A stretch of DNA of 64,000 nucleotides from Epilithonimonas tenax DSM 16811. GTDB lineage: Bacteria; Bacteroidota; Bacteroidia; Flavobacteriales; Weeksellaceae. Below the pieces are notes generated by a model, which was not told the origin of the DNA, did not search any database, and worked only from the letters and a program-made list of their open reading frames with translations. The position numbers and the translations under genes were made by a program. Numbering within the stretch: position 1 is the first letter of the stretch; each line of letters opens with the position of its first letter. Positions 25,278 to 33,768 of the stretch are shown here, in pieces. The DNA is taken from contig NZ_AUAA01000014.1 of assembly GCF_000428485.1 (NCBI RefSeq), positions 1 to 64,000 on the forward strand. Direction: 5' to 3'.

Positions 25278-26183
25278 TTAATGCTGCCCACCATTCAAAA
25301 TTTTATAAATATGCAAAATCCCGGGAAACACTGCATCCATCGATTCTTCCGCGCCTTTTGTAGAACCGGGAAGTGCGATGACCAAAGTGTCGCCAATCAT
25401 TCCTGCAACGCTTCTGGAAAGCATAGAATATGGTGTACGCAATTGCCCGTAACTTCTGATGGCTTCGGCAACGCCAGGAATTTCTCTGTCCAACAGCGGT
25501 CGTACAGCTTCCGGAGTGACATCACGTTTTGAAAGTCCGGTTCCGCCAGTAATCATTATTAAGCCGATTCCGTTTTCAACATCAGATTTTATTTTATTTT
25601 GAATATCTAAAATTTCATCAGGAATAATCACATAATCGTTTATTGTTACATTATTCTTTTCCAAAGATGAAATAATGGCTTTCCCTGCCTTATCTTCTTT
25701 TTTTCCGGCAAAAATACTGTCGGAACAAACAATAACTGAAGCATTAATTCCTTCTCCTGAATCTTTAATGTCAGATTTCCCACCTTTCTTTTCAATCAAT
25801 CTGATGTTTTTGATTTCGATATTTTTGTCGATGGGTTTCAACATATCGTACATCGTCAAAGCTACAACAGAAACCGAATGCATCGCTTCCACTTCTACTC
25901 CGGTTTTGTAAATCGTGTGGATTTCTGAAGTAATATGAACATCCAAATCTTTAATTTCAAACTGAATCGATGCGAATTCTATCGGAAGCGGATGACAATC
26001 GGGAATGATGTCGCTGGTTTTTTTCGCACCGAATAATCCAGCTGTTTTTGACATTTCGAAAACATTTCCTTTAGGAACTTTGTTGTTCACAATCGCATCG
26101 ATTGTTTCCTGCGAACTCACGCTGAGAACGGCTTCAGCAATTGCTTTTCTGAGTGTGTTATTTTTATGAGTAATATTAACCAT
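25278..26183 (-). CDS. moaCB: Fused MoaC-MoaB/MogA molybdopterin biosynthesis protein
   Basis: A 301-residue fusion. Residues about 1-150 are MoaC, which with MoaA makes cyclic pyranopterin monophosphate: TAGLFGAKKTSDIIPDCHPL, GVEVEAMHSVSVVALTMYDM, IEKKGGKSD. Residues about 155-301 are a MoaB/MogA adenylyltransferase-type domain that prepares molybdopterin for Mo insertion: ITGGTGLSKRDVTPEA, SYGQLRTPYSMLSRSVAG and LPGSTKGAEES. The same fusion is known in Bacteroidota. Last gene of the cofactor operon, 57 bases after moaE. Confidence 0.93.
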   Translation of the reverse strand: MVNITHKNNTLRKAIAEAVLSVSSQETIDAIVNNKVPKGNVFEMSKTAGLFGAKKTSDIIPDCHPLPIEFASIQFEIKDLDVHITSEIHTIYKTGVEVEAMHSVSVVALTMYDMLKPIDKNIEIKNIRLIEKKGGKSDIKDSGEGINASVIVCSDSIFAGKKEDKAGKAIISSLEKNNVTINDYVIIPDEILDIQNKIKSDVENGIGLIMITGGTGLSKRDVTPEAVRPLLDREIPGVAEAIRSYGQLRTPYSMLSRSVAGMIGDTLVIALPGSTKGAEESMDAVFPGILHIYKILNGGQH

Positions 26184-26240
26184 TATCTACTATTTTTAAA
26201 TTATTTTAATGAATTTGATAAAAATATAAATTGAAAAAAA

Positions 26241-26678
26241 TTACTTATTTTCTTTCCAAGAATGCGAATCGTCTTCAAAAATTTCCTTTCCCCAAAGCGG
26301 AATTTCTCTCTTAATTCTATCCACCATTTCGTCGCAAGCATTGATGGCTTCTTTCCGATGTGGCGCAGATGTGAAAACGAAAAGACAAATTTCCCCAACC
26401 TTAATTTTTCCCAAGGAATGGTAAATATGGGCGCAGGTCAACTCATATTTCATGATGATCTCTTCACGGATTTCATGGGCTTTTTCGAGCGCCATTTCTT
26501 CGTAAGTTGTAAAATCTATCGCCTGAACTTTTTTGTCATCAATCGCATCTTCACGAATCTGACCTAGGAAAATGCTGTGTCCGCCAATCGTGGTTTTAAC
26601 GGTGTGTTTGGTGATACTTTCCGCAACAAATGCTGGATTGATGGGACCTTCAATAAAGATATTTTTGATTTTTTTCAT
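26241..26678 (-). CDS. moaE: Molybdopterin synthase large subunit
   Basis: A 145-residue MoaE that, with MoaD, converts cPMP to molybdopterin. Motifs are GGHSIFLGQIR, IDFTTYEEMALEKAHEI, IYHSLGKIKVGEICLFVFTSAPHRKEA (active-site Arg/Lys region) and the C-terminal PLWGKEIF. The longer frame from 26783 overlaps moeB heavily. I chose the Met at 26678, which overlaps the moeB stop as ATGA (26675-26678). Confidence 0.92.
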   Translation of the reverse strand: MKKIKNIFIEGPINPAFVAESITKHTVKTTIGGHSIFLGQIREDAIDDKKVQAIDFTTYEEMALEKAHEIREEIIMKYELTCAHIYHSLGKIKVGEICLFVFTSAPHRKEAINACDEMVDRIKREIPLWGKEIFEDDSHSWKENK

Positions 26679-27763
26679 TTTAAAATTGATTTTGCTCCGG
26701 CTGGAAAATGCTTGATTTCCTTTTCCGGAAAATGATTTTTTGCGATTTCTAATGCTTTTCTGCTTCGGATTCCAGATGCGCAAACGAAACAGAGATTTTT
26801 ATAGGAATTGAATTGATTTAAATTTTCTTCTAATGAAACTAAAGGAAATTCTAAGATTTTTAATGATAAAATTCTCGGTTGCTCATCGGCTTCTCTCACA
26901 TCAATCAAAATGCTATCCTCTTGATTTAAAAACAATTGAAGCTCTGAAAACGAACTTATTTCATCATTTTTATTAAGATTACAAAACTCGTTATAATCAA
27001 AGTTTTGAAATTCTTCAATAGTTTTTGGTCCCGATTTTTCTTGATTTTCATTAAAATTAATTGTCATTGATTGATAATTTTTGGTATTAAAAATCAATAA
27101 TTGGTGAATTAGAGTTTCGGGAGAGCCGGTTATTAATTTGATGACTTCATTCGCCTGAAAAGTCCCGATAACAGCCGAATGCGACGGCAAAACTCCCGCC
27201 TCATTGCAAGTCGGAACTTCATTTTGATTGGGCGGAATCGGGAAAAGGTCACGATAATTGGTCACTTGATTTTCCTTTTCCACATTAAAAACCGAAACCT
27301 GACCTTCATCCCGAAAAATCGATGCATAGACCAAAGGTTTTTTCATCAAAAAGCAAGCATCATTCAGTAGATATCGGGTTGTAAAATTGTCGGTGCAATC
27401 TACAATAATGTCGTAATTTTCAATTAAATGAATAACATTTCCGGTCGTTATGCGCTCATTAAAAATTTCAATTTCGGCTTCGGAATTTCTGTTTTTCAGA
27501 TGTTTTTCGGCAACGATAACTTTGGGGAAACCAATATCTTTTTCATCAAACAAAAACTGGCGATGCAGATTTTGAATTTCAACCACATCAAAATCTACAA
27601 TCCCGATTTTCCCAATTCCCGAAGAAACCAAAACCTGAAGCGCAGGACAACCCAAACCTCCCGAACCAACCACCAACACAGAAGAATTCAACAATTTATC
27701 TTGCGAAGAAATCCCAAAATCCGGAAGGATGATTTGTCTGTTGTATCTTTCTAAATTCATCAT
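26675..27763 (-). CDS. moeB: MoeB/ThiF-type activating enzyme with rhodanese domain
   Basis: A 362-residue E1-like enzyme adenylating the MoaD C terminus. The Rossmann nucleotide site is VVGSGGLGCPALQVL, with RQFLFDEKDIG and DCTDNFTTRYLLNDAC; PTCNEAGVLPSHSAVIGTFQA is typical. The C-terminal rhodanese domain (about 270-362) has active Cys in VCASGIRSRKAL and can supply sulfur. The zinc CxxC pairs seen in E. coli MoeB are not evident. It lies 11 bases after moaD and overlaps moaE. Confidence 0.92.
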   Translation of the reverse strand: MMNLERYNRQIILPDFGISSQDKLLNSSVLVVGSGGLGCPALQVLVSSGIGKIGIVDFDVVEIQNLHRQFLFDEKDIGFPKVIVAEKHLKNRNSEAEIEIFNERITTGNVIHLIENYDIIVDCTDNFTTRYLLNDACFLMKKPLVYASIFRDEGQVSVFNVEKENQVTNYRDLFPIPPNQNEVPTCNEAGVLPSHSAVIGTFQANEVIKLITGSPETLIHQLLIFNTKNYQSMTINFNENQEKSGPKTIEEFQNFDYNEFCNLNKNDEISSFSELQLFLNQEDSILIDVREADEQPRILSLKILEFPLVSLEENLNQFNSYKNLCFVCASGIRSRKALEIAKNHFPEKEIKHFPAGAKSILK

Positions 27764-27774
27764 AATTTTAAATT

Positions 27775-28008
27775 TTAACCTCCCGAATATGGCGGTAACA
27801 AAGCAATTTCTGATGGTATGGAAATGATTTTGCTATCGTTTGCTTTCACGCCGTTTACGATAATTAAAAAAGTTGATTCTTTCAATTCTGGGAATTTTTC
27901 GAAGAGTTTTACTTTTAATTCTGAAACAGACTTTACGTTTTCAGAATCCAAATCGTATTCGTTTCCGTTGAAAATATCGGTCAGTTTTCCAAATATTTTT
28001 AGTTTCAT
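27775..28008 (-). CDS. moaD: Molybdopterin synthase small subunit, sulfur carrier
   Basis: A 77-residue beta-grasp protein ending ALLPPYSGG. The terminal GG is adenylated by MoeB and then thiocarboxylated. ELKVKLFEKFPELK and VNGVKAND match MoaD. Placed between moeB and the broken TonB-receptor gene in the cofactor operon. Confidence 0.92.
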   Translation of the reverse strand: MKLKIFGKLTDIFNGNEYDLDSENVKSVSELKVKLFEKFPELKESTFLIIVNGVKANDSKIISIPSEIALLPPYSGG

Positions 28009-28019
28009 TTTAATTAAAT

Positions 28020-28962
28020 TTAAAAATGATAATTCACTGCTGTGATGAAGTTTCTGCCCTCTTTTGGATAGCCGTAAGAAAGGTAATAATTTTTGTCAAA
28101 TAAATTTCTAACACCCAAATCGAAGTTGACTCCTTTGACAATATTTACCGATAATTTTGCATTAACCAAGGTAAATTGCGAAGGCGATGTCTTTATCCGC
28201 ATTTTGGGAAATAATACTGAATGAATACTCGTCTGTTTTGTTTGGCGTGTAACCGAATTTCGCACTCAATCTCACATCCATAAATTTAGAATTTACCCTT
28301 TCCAATGAAGGTTGTAGCGGAGTTCTGTCAAATTTTCTTGAACTCAGATAATTATCAACGTTCAAAAAAGAAGCAGAACCCATAATGTAAAATTTATCTT
28401 GTCTGGATCCGATGTTGAGCGCCGTGAAATAAGAATTCACACCCGTTCCGTCTGCAAAACCAACGCCCGATTGACCATCAATATCCAAAGCTTTGATAGG
28501 TTTTTTGGATACGATGTTCACAGCTCCACCCATCGTATTTGGCCCATGTTGTACAGAAACCAAACCTTTTTCCACAGAAATACTATTAATATCAAAAGTC
28601 GTAAAACGGCTCAAATCAAAATTGCCATGGTAAGGCGTATAAATAGGAATTCCATCAAAAAAAACAGGCGTTCTGAGCGAGTTGAATCCCCTTACCAAAA
28701 TACTTCCCTCATTTCTAGCACCCATTTGCGTAATACTCACACCGGACAAAAGATTGACTGCATCTACAACATTCGTTTTATTAAAATCCTTAATCAACTG
28801 CGCATCAATCTTGTGAATTGGGCCTTCATTTTTTTCTTTTCCCAAAATATTTACTTCCTGGATTTCGTAATAATTATTTAAGGAATCTACCTTAGTTTTT
28901 TCCTGTGCGTACACGTTTAATGATAGCACAATTGCTCCTGCCACTGCATAATTCTTATTCAT
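28020..28962 (-). pseudogene. TonB-dependent receptor with internal deletion
   Basis: The first 260 or so codons from 28962 encode a signal peptide (ending LSLNVYAQ), a TonB-box/plug region (QEVNILGKEKN, LLSGVSITQMGARNEGSILVRGFNSLRTPVFFDGIPI, HGPNTMGGAVNIVSKKP) and early barrel strands. This frame then stops at 28162. The next frame carries a receptor C terminus (FDLGVRNLFDKNYYLSYGYPKEGRNF, ending VNYHF at 28020). A whole receptor is about 650-750 residues, so some 300-400 codons of barrel are missing, with a frame change near 28175-28205. It may once have imported a metal or cofactor compound. It sits 2 bases after mobA and 11 before moaD. Confidence 0.85.
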
Positions 28963-28964
28963 TT

Positions 28965-29528
28965 CTATAAATTGTTGTTGAATATAATTTCTGCATTCCG
29001 GAAGTTTTCCGGCGTATTTATATTTAAAAGCTGATGCTCAAAACTGTCTTCTAAATCGATGTAATGAGCGTTTTGTTGTTCCAAAAAGCTAATCATTCTG
29101 AGGTTTCCGCTTTCGATGGTTTTCTTTAAATCTGTAAGAATAGAAAAAGGATAAATGCCTAAAACTGGATACAATTTTTCGCCAAAACGCACGACATTGA
29201 TTCTGTTTTCTATTTTTTTTTGAAGAATATTTTTAATTAAATCTGAAGAAACGAAGGGCATATCGCAACTGCAAACAAAAATATCTTCCTGGCAAAATTC
29301 TAAGGCGGAGCGAATTCCACCAATGGGACCTTTTTGTGTCGTAACATCTTTAATAATACCCTTCGAAATTGGATAATTATTATGATTTCCTGAAATAAAA
29401 ATCTCTTCAAAAACAAAAAACAAATTATCGATAACGTGCTGTATCACGGTTTTTCCGCCCAAAATCATCGAGGCTTTATCTTGTCCCATTCTGGAGCTTT
29501 TGCCTCCTGCTAAAATGATGGCTTGCAT
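28965..29528 (-). CDS. mobA: Molybdenum cofactor guanylyltransferase
   Basis: A 187-residue nucleotidyltransferase that adds GMP to Mo-molybdopterin, giving the bis-MGD cofactor used by NapA/Nas-type nitrate reductases. It has ILAGGKSSRMGQDKA at the N terminus, QKGPIGGIRSALEF and the metal-binding CSCDMPFVS. Its presence fits the DMSO-reductase-family enzyme at 34358-36589. Confidence 0.9.
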   Translation of the reverse strand: MQAIILAGGKSSRMGQDKASMILGGKTVIQHVIDNLFFVFEEIFISGNHNNYPISKGIIKDVTTQKGPIGGIRSALEFCQEDIFVCSCDMPFVSSDLIKNILQKKIENRINVVRFGEKLYPVLGIYPFSILTDLKKTIESGNLRMISFLEQQNAHYIDLEDSFEHQLLNINTPENFRNAEIIFNNNL

Positions 29529-29541
29529 TTTTTTATTTTAT

Positions 29542-29883
29542 TTAAAATTTTGGAACATCAAACATCTCATCTTCAGAAAATTTCATAAAACATTCCTCGG
29601 CTGTTTTGAATTTTTTTACAATTTTTTTTCCGTATTCTGTGAGTGAACTTTTTCCGCCGGATTTCCCGCCCGCTTTTTTGATGACTATTTCTTTGGACGA
29701 ATTGGCGTTGATGTCCCGCACAATTCCCCACGCTTTTCGATACGGAATTTTCAAAATTTTTGAAGCTTCTGTGATGGAACCCAACTCATCGATTTGCTCC
29801 AAAAGCCTAGCTCTTCCGATGCCGATTTTCAGTCCGGATTCGGTTTCAATCCAGATTCTTCCTTTGATTTTCAGACTTTCCAT
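29542..29883 (-). CDS. ModE-type winged-helix regulator, DNA-binding domain only
   Basis: A 113-residue protein equal to the N-terminal HTH half of ModE (LEQIDELGSITEASKILKIPYRKAWGIVRDIN, then KKAGGKSGGKSSLTEYGKKIV). The C-terminal molybdate-binding TOBE domains are absent, so molybdate sensing must be indirect or absent. ModC here also lacks its TOBE domain. The start overlaps the moeA end by 13 bases. Confidence 0.85.
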   Translation of the reverse strand: MESLKIKGRIWIETESGLKIGIGRARLLEQIDELGSITEASKILKIPYRKAWGIVRDINANSSKEIVIKKAGGKSGGKSSLTEYGKKIVKKFKTAEECFMKFSEDEMFDVPKF

Positions 29884-31067
29884 ATTTTGACTTTTTCTCC
29901 GATGTTGATTTCTGTTTCGCCTTCAGCAAATTCCACCAGACAGTTGGCTTGTGCTACAGAATCCATTTTATAAGATTCCTGCGCATTGAGAATTTGTACT
30001 TTTCCTTTTGCGTAAAAAGCTTTCAGAAACTGGGTTTGCTCTTTGTTTTTTTTCTTTGCAAAAGATTCTGAAATGCCCCAATCTTGTTCTTCATCAAACT
30101 CTTTTCGTCCAATGCAACCGAGCAAAAACGGCTTCACATATTGATGATAGCAGGAAAAAACAGAAGCTGGATTTCCGGGCAACGCAAAAACAAATTTCTC
30201 TTCAACTTTTCCGAAATACAAAGGTTTTCCGGGTTTTTGTTTGATTTTGTAAAATAATTCTGAAACACCTATTTTTTCCAAAGCGGGTTTCACATAATCA
30301 TAATCTCCTACAGAAATTCCGCCTGTAATCAATAAAACATCCACCGTTTCTAAGCCTTTTTTTATAGCAGAAAAAGTCGCTTCCTCAGTATCTTCAACGT
30401 GATTAGTGAACGAAAACTGATGATTAATTTCTGCCAAAGCCGATTGAAGCGTGTAGGTGTTAGAATTGTAAATTTCCCCTTCCAGAAGTGGTTTCCCTAT
30501 TTCCACCAATTCATTTCCCGTATAGAGAAATCCGATTTTTAATTTTTTGTGAACGGCTATTTTCTCAATTCCAAATCCTGCTAAAAACCCGATGACTGCG
30601 TGATTGACCAACGTATTTTCTTCAATTATTTTTGTTCCGATTTTGGTTTGAGAAGCTTTCAAACGAATATTTTTTTCTTTTGAAATTTCATCATCATTTA
30701 ATTGTATTCTGTCGTCAATTCTGCTTGTTTTTTCCTGCATAATCACGGTATCGACACCATTAGGAATTTTTGCTCCCGTAAAAATGCGCACCGCTTCTCC
30801 TCTACTCAAAATAAAATCGTTTTTGGAAATCCCAGCAGGAATGATTTCAGTGACTTTTAATTCTGAAAAATCTTCCAAATCCTCAAATCGAAATCCGTAA
30901 CCATCCATCGCAGAATTGTCGAAAGACGGAACATCTAATGTTGCAAAAATCGGTTCTGAGGTGTAAGAACCTTGTGCATCTAAAATTGGGAGCGTCACTT
31001 TTTCTGTACGGAAAATTTGTGTTTCGATTATTTTTTTAGCTTCGGAAACGGAGATGAAATGGTTCAT
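29871..31067 (-). CDS. moeA: Molybdopterin molybdenumtransferase
   Basis: A 398-residue enzyme inserting molybdate into adenylyl-molybdopterin. Motifs in order: DVPSFDNSAMDGYGFR (about 44-59), EAVRIFTGAKIPNGVDTVIMQE, GFLYTGNELVEIG, NSNTYTLQSAL, TGGISVGDYDYVKPAL, KQKPGKPLYFG and FALPGNPASVFSCYHQYV. Domain order and length are normal. It overlaps the ModE-type gene. Confidence 0.94.
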   Translation of the reverse strand: MNHFISVSEAKKIIETQIFRTEKVTLPILDAQGSYTSEPIFATLDVPSFDNSAMDGYGFRFEDLEDFSELKVTEIIPAGISKNDFILSRGEAVRIFTGAKIPNGVDTVIMQEKTSRIDDRIQLNDDEISKEKNIRLKASQTKIGTKIIEENTLVNHAVIGFLAGFGIEKIAVHKKLKIGFLYTGNELVEIGKPLLEGEIYNSNTYTLQSALAEINHQFSFTNHVEDTEEATFSAIKKGLETVDVLLITGGISVGDYDYVKPALEKIGVSELFYKIKQKPGKPLYFGKVEEKFVFALPGNPASVFSCYHQYVKPFLLGCIGRKEFDEEQDWGISESFAKKKNKEQTQFLKAFYAKGKVQILNAQESYKMDSVAQANCLVEFAEGETEINIGEKVKIWKV

Positions 31068-31131
31068 TTTTGATGAGTGTTGAATGTTTGATGATGGAAG
31101 AATTAAAGGTCATTTCTTACACAATTTCGAA

Positions 31132-31740
31132 TTATTTCACGCGGGTTACTTCGATGCTTTTCAGCCATTTGACATGGCGTGGACCGGTTTTGGCATCAGT
31201 CATACTTACTAAAATCATTTCTCCTTTTTCTTTCAGCGGTTTTCCGTTTTGCTCAAATAATACAAATACTTTTTCGCCAGTCGGATTGTTGAATAATTCT
31301 GCCCAAGAAAATGTGGCTTTGTAATCGTCTGAAGCTCTTGCAACAATGTAGAAATTGCGGTCTTTATGCTCTTGTTGTGCGATTTTTGCTTTTTCCAAAA
31401 TGTCGGTTAGCAAAACTCCTTTTGTAGATTCTACGCTGTCTTTGGTCAATCCTTTCTGGCAAACAATTTTGAAATCTTTGAGTTCTACGACTTTCATTTT
31501 TTTCAAAGAATCCACCGTTAAAGTCAATGGTGTTAAGACATCCCCCGTTACTTTTATTTCTTTACTCACATATTTTAAATCATCTTTCTCGTCGTGTTTG
31601 TGGTTTTCTTTTTCTTCAGAATGTTTTTGAGAAGTTTTTGCAGAATTATCGTTCGCTGTATTGGTTGCTTCAGATTTTTTGCATTGTAACATTGTGATTG
31701 CAATCATCACAATCGTAATCAAATTGGTTAATTTTTTCAT
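31132..31740 (-). CDS. Lipoprotein with sulfite-oxidase-type molybdopterin-binding fold
   Basis: A 202-residue lipoprotein (signal ends TMLQCKKSE). A His/Lys/Glu-rich linker (KHSEEKENHKHDEKDD) is followed by about 130 residues resembling the oxidoreductase molybdopterin-binding family: VTGDVLTPLTLTVDSLKKMK, YKATFSWAELFNNPTGEKVFVLFEQ, SMTDAKTGPRHVKWLKSIEV. It is much shorter than sulfite oxidase, and the single Cys (IVCQKGL) is not clearly the Mo ligand, so it may not hold the cofactor. It lies between moaA and moeA. Enzymatic function is unproven. Confidence 0.7.
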   Translation of the reverse strand: MKKLTNLITIVMIAITMLQCKKSEATNTANDNSAKTSQKHSEEKENHKHDEKDDLKYVSKEIKVTGDVLTPLTLTVDSLKKMKVVELKDFKIVCQKGLTKDSVESTKGVLLTDILEKAKIAQQEHKDRNFYIVARASDDYKATFSWAELFNNPTGEKVFVLFEQNGKPLKEKGEMILVSMTDAKTGPRHVKWLKSIEVTRVK

Positions 31741-31809
31741 TGGTAATTACTAATGAATTGTTTGAAATCTTATGGTTATGTTTTTTTATCCTATCGGTTG
31801 GCAAAATTT

Positions 31810-32808
31810 TTATCCGCCAATTTTTATCATACTTCTGTTGATGATTTTCTGGTTGTTTACATTTTCCATTTCGGAGAATTGTCCGCCTTTTTCTTTGTGT
31901 TTTTTGATGATTCCGAGTTGGATGAGTTCGGTTACATTTTCATTATTTCTAAAAGATTTTAACAAATCGAATTCATCGGCACCAAACAAACAGTTTTTCA
32001 TTTTTCCGTCAGATGTGATACGGATTCGATTGCAACCAGCGCAAAAGGAGTTGCTCATTGTAGAAATCAAACCAAAGACACCTTTACTTTCTTTATTAAT
32101 TCTGTATTTTCTGGAGGTATCATTCTTGCCGTCTGCCACCTTTTCGTAAGTGAAATGTTCTGAAACCAAGGTGAGCATTTCTGAAATGGGAATGACTTTA
32201 TTTTTCTCCCAAGAATTTCCTGTAAATGGCATAAATTCTATAAACCTCAACTCTATGGGATAATGATGAGAGAGTGCGATAAATTCAGGGATTTCGTCCT
32301 CATTGAAACCTCGCATCACAACAACATTTAGTTTTACATTGAATCCACGTTTTATGCTTTCTTTGATATTGTCCCAAACCGTTTGAAAAAGGTCTCTTTT
32401 CGTAATATATTTAAATTTTTCCCGATCAAGAGAATCGATGCTGATATTGAGATTTCTGACGCCACATTTCTCAAATAAATCAAAATATTTATGAAGCAAA
32501 ACGCCGTTGGTTGTAATTCCAATACGCGCATCCAAGGTAGAAATTTGTTGAATAATGGTTTCAAAATCGGTTCTTACCAAAGGTTCGCCACCTGTAATTC
32601 TGATTTTATTGATATTAAATTGTTGAACGAAAATTTTAGAAATTTCGAAAATTTCCTGACTGTTCATCAACTCGATGGAAGGTGTACTTTTGAACGGTTC
32701 ATCGGGCATACAATACAGACATCGGAAATTGCAACTATCGGTAATCGAGAGTCGGAGATAATCGTGTTTTCGCCCGAAGGAATCGAGTAAATCAGTAGGC
32801 TTTGTCAT
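31810..32808 (-). CDS. moaA: GTP 3',8-cyclase
   Basis: A 332-residue radical-SAM enzyme starting cofactor synthesis from GTP. The N-terminal cluster motif is CNFRCLYCMP, preceded by FGRKHDYLRLSITD. RITGGEPLVRTDF, ITTNGVLLHKYFDLF and the C-terminal second cluster CAGCNRIRITSDGKMKNCLFG are present. The normal terminal GG is seen (MIKIGG). A longer start at 32859 exists. I chose the Met at 32808 (MTKPTDLLD), which overlaps the end of the upstream small gene by 17 bases. Confidence 0.94.
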   Translation of the reverse strand: MTKPTDLLDSFGRKHDYLRLSITDSCNFRCLYCMPDEPFKSTPSIELMNSQEIFEISKIFVQQFNINKIRITGGEPLVRTDFETIIQQISTLDARIGITTNGVLLHKYFDLFEKCGVRNLNISIDSLDREKFKYITKRDLFQTVWDNIKESIKRGFNVKLNVVVMRGFNEDEIPEFIALSHHYPIELRFIEFMPFTGNSWEKNKVIPISEMLTLVSEHFTYEKVADGKNDTSRKYRINKESKGVFGLISTMSNSFCAGCNRIRITSDGKMKNCLFGADEFDLLKSFRNNENVTELIQLGIIKKHKEKGGQFSEMENVNNQKIINRSMIKIGG

Positions 32809-33076
32809 CGTTTTCGGCTTCTGAATTTTTGATTTGTCCGGTCGGAACATCGGGTACATATCTCAAAAAGAAAATGGTACAGAGAAATATCACAACAGAA
32901 CCGATTGCGGAATACCACGCAAAATCGATATGTTCTTTGTCTAAAGCTTTGTTGATGGTTCCAAACAAAAGCCACATCTGCATACTGACCAACAATATGT
33001 AAATGCTGATGATGGCAACCAACATTTCGTTGACGCGGAAGGTTACTTTTTTGATGGGTTTCTTTCGTATTGACAT
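32792..33076 (-). CDS. Small two-helix membrane protein of the nitrate reductase operon
   Basis: A 94-residue protein with two membrane segments (about 18-38, VAIISIYILLVSMQMWLLFG, and about 58-75, AIGSVVIFLCTIFFLRYV) and basic ends. The family name is uncertain. It lies between the Rieske gene and moaA. It may anchor or stabilise the nitrate reductase complex or quinol interaction; this is inferred from position. Confidence 0.7.
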   Translation of the reverse strand: MSIRKKPIKKVTFRVNEMLVAIISIYILLVSMQMWLLFGTINKALDKEHIDFAWYSAIGSVVIFLCTIFFLRYVPDVPTGQIKNSEAENDDKAY

Positions 33077-33120
33077 TTTGTTATTTTTATAGTTTATTTA
33101 GAACCTTCGAATGATTGCAA

Positions 33121-33222
33121 CCCGGCTTGAACCGAGCTCTTTTTGAGAATTTTAACTTGGGAAAAGCCTCGGGAAATTTGCAAAAAAGCGGGGACTTCAG
33201 ACGGAAATAGTTGCCAAATTAA
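33121..33222. repeat. Repeat family 2, long copy
   Basis: Located in the 154-base gap between the small membrane gene and the Rieske gene. It shares TTGAACCGAGCTCTTTTTGA, GCAAAAAAGCGGGGACT and GACGGAAATAGTTGCCAAAT blocks with the copy at 22370-22455, with a more variable middle. No reading frame of note. Confidence 0.5.
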
Positions 33223-33230
33223 ATATCGTT

Positions 33231-33758
33231 TTATCCGTGACCGTTTGTTTCCTTGGCTTCTTTGATGAAATCTGTCACGAAAATTTTATCTTCTTTGATA
33301 ACAACCGTCAATTGTGGAAGCGGTCTTGGTGGCGGACCTTGAATGACAGAACCATCATCCGGATTGAAAAAACCATGATGACAAGGACATTCTATCACTT
33401 TTTCATCGTGATTGTATAGGACAGAACACGAAAGATGCGTGCATTTTTGCTCGAAAACTTTCCATTTGTCTTCGGCTAATCTGATGAGCATATAGGGATT
33501 TCTGTGGTCTTCGTTGATGTAGAAAGTCCGCATACCACCAACATTGAGGTCGGTGGTCAATCCCACGAAATATTCGCCGAGTTTTTCCTCTTTTTTGAAA
33601 TGATTGAACACCGGAATCGCAACATTTGCCAATGCTAAAGTCCCAGAGAAAAAGGTGATGAGTTTGATGAATTCTTTGCGGGAAACGTAGGCTGCTTCTC
33701 GTTTTTTGATGGGAAAATCGGCTTTCCAGGCGGGGATTTTTTTATTATCTTCTGACAT
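33231..33758 (-). CDS. Rieske [2Fe-2S] protein of the nitrate reductase
   Basis: A 175-residue protein. A membrane segment near 31-50 (FIKLITFFSGTLALANVAIPVF) is preceded by a basic segment with no twin Arg, and the Rieske domain follows. Cluster ligands are in CTHLSC and CPCHHGFF, with the Pro loop IQGPPPRPLPQLTV. In bc1-type proteins the domain is exported; here the topology is uncertain because the partner molybdoprotein and ferredoxin lack export signals. It is the fourth gene of the nitrate reductase operon, 10 bases after the ferredoxin. Confidence 0.9.
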   Translation of the reverse strand: MSEDNKKIPAWKADFPIKKREAAYVSRKEFIKLITFFSGTLALANVAIPVFNHFKKEEKLGEYFVGLTTDLNVGGMRTFYINEDHRNPYMLIRLAEDKWKVFEQKCTHLSCSVLYNHDEKVIECPCHHGFFNPDDGSVIQGPPPRPLPQLTVVIKEDKIFVTDFIKEAKETNGHG

Positions 33759-33768
33759 TGTATTATGA

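Noticed and set aside
28399-28881. 160-codon plus-strand frame opposite the TonB receptor remnant
   Set aside because: Antisense to a clear plug domain; Arg/Ser-rich shadow composition.
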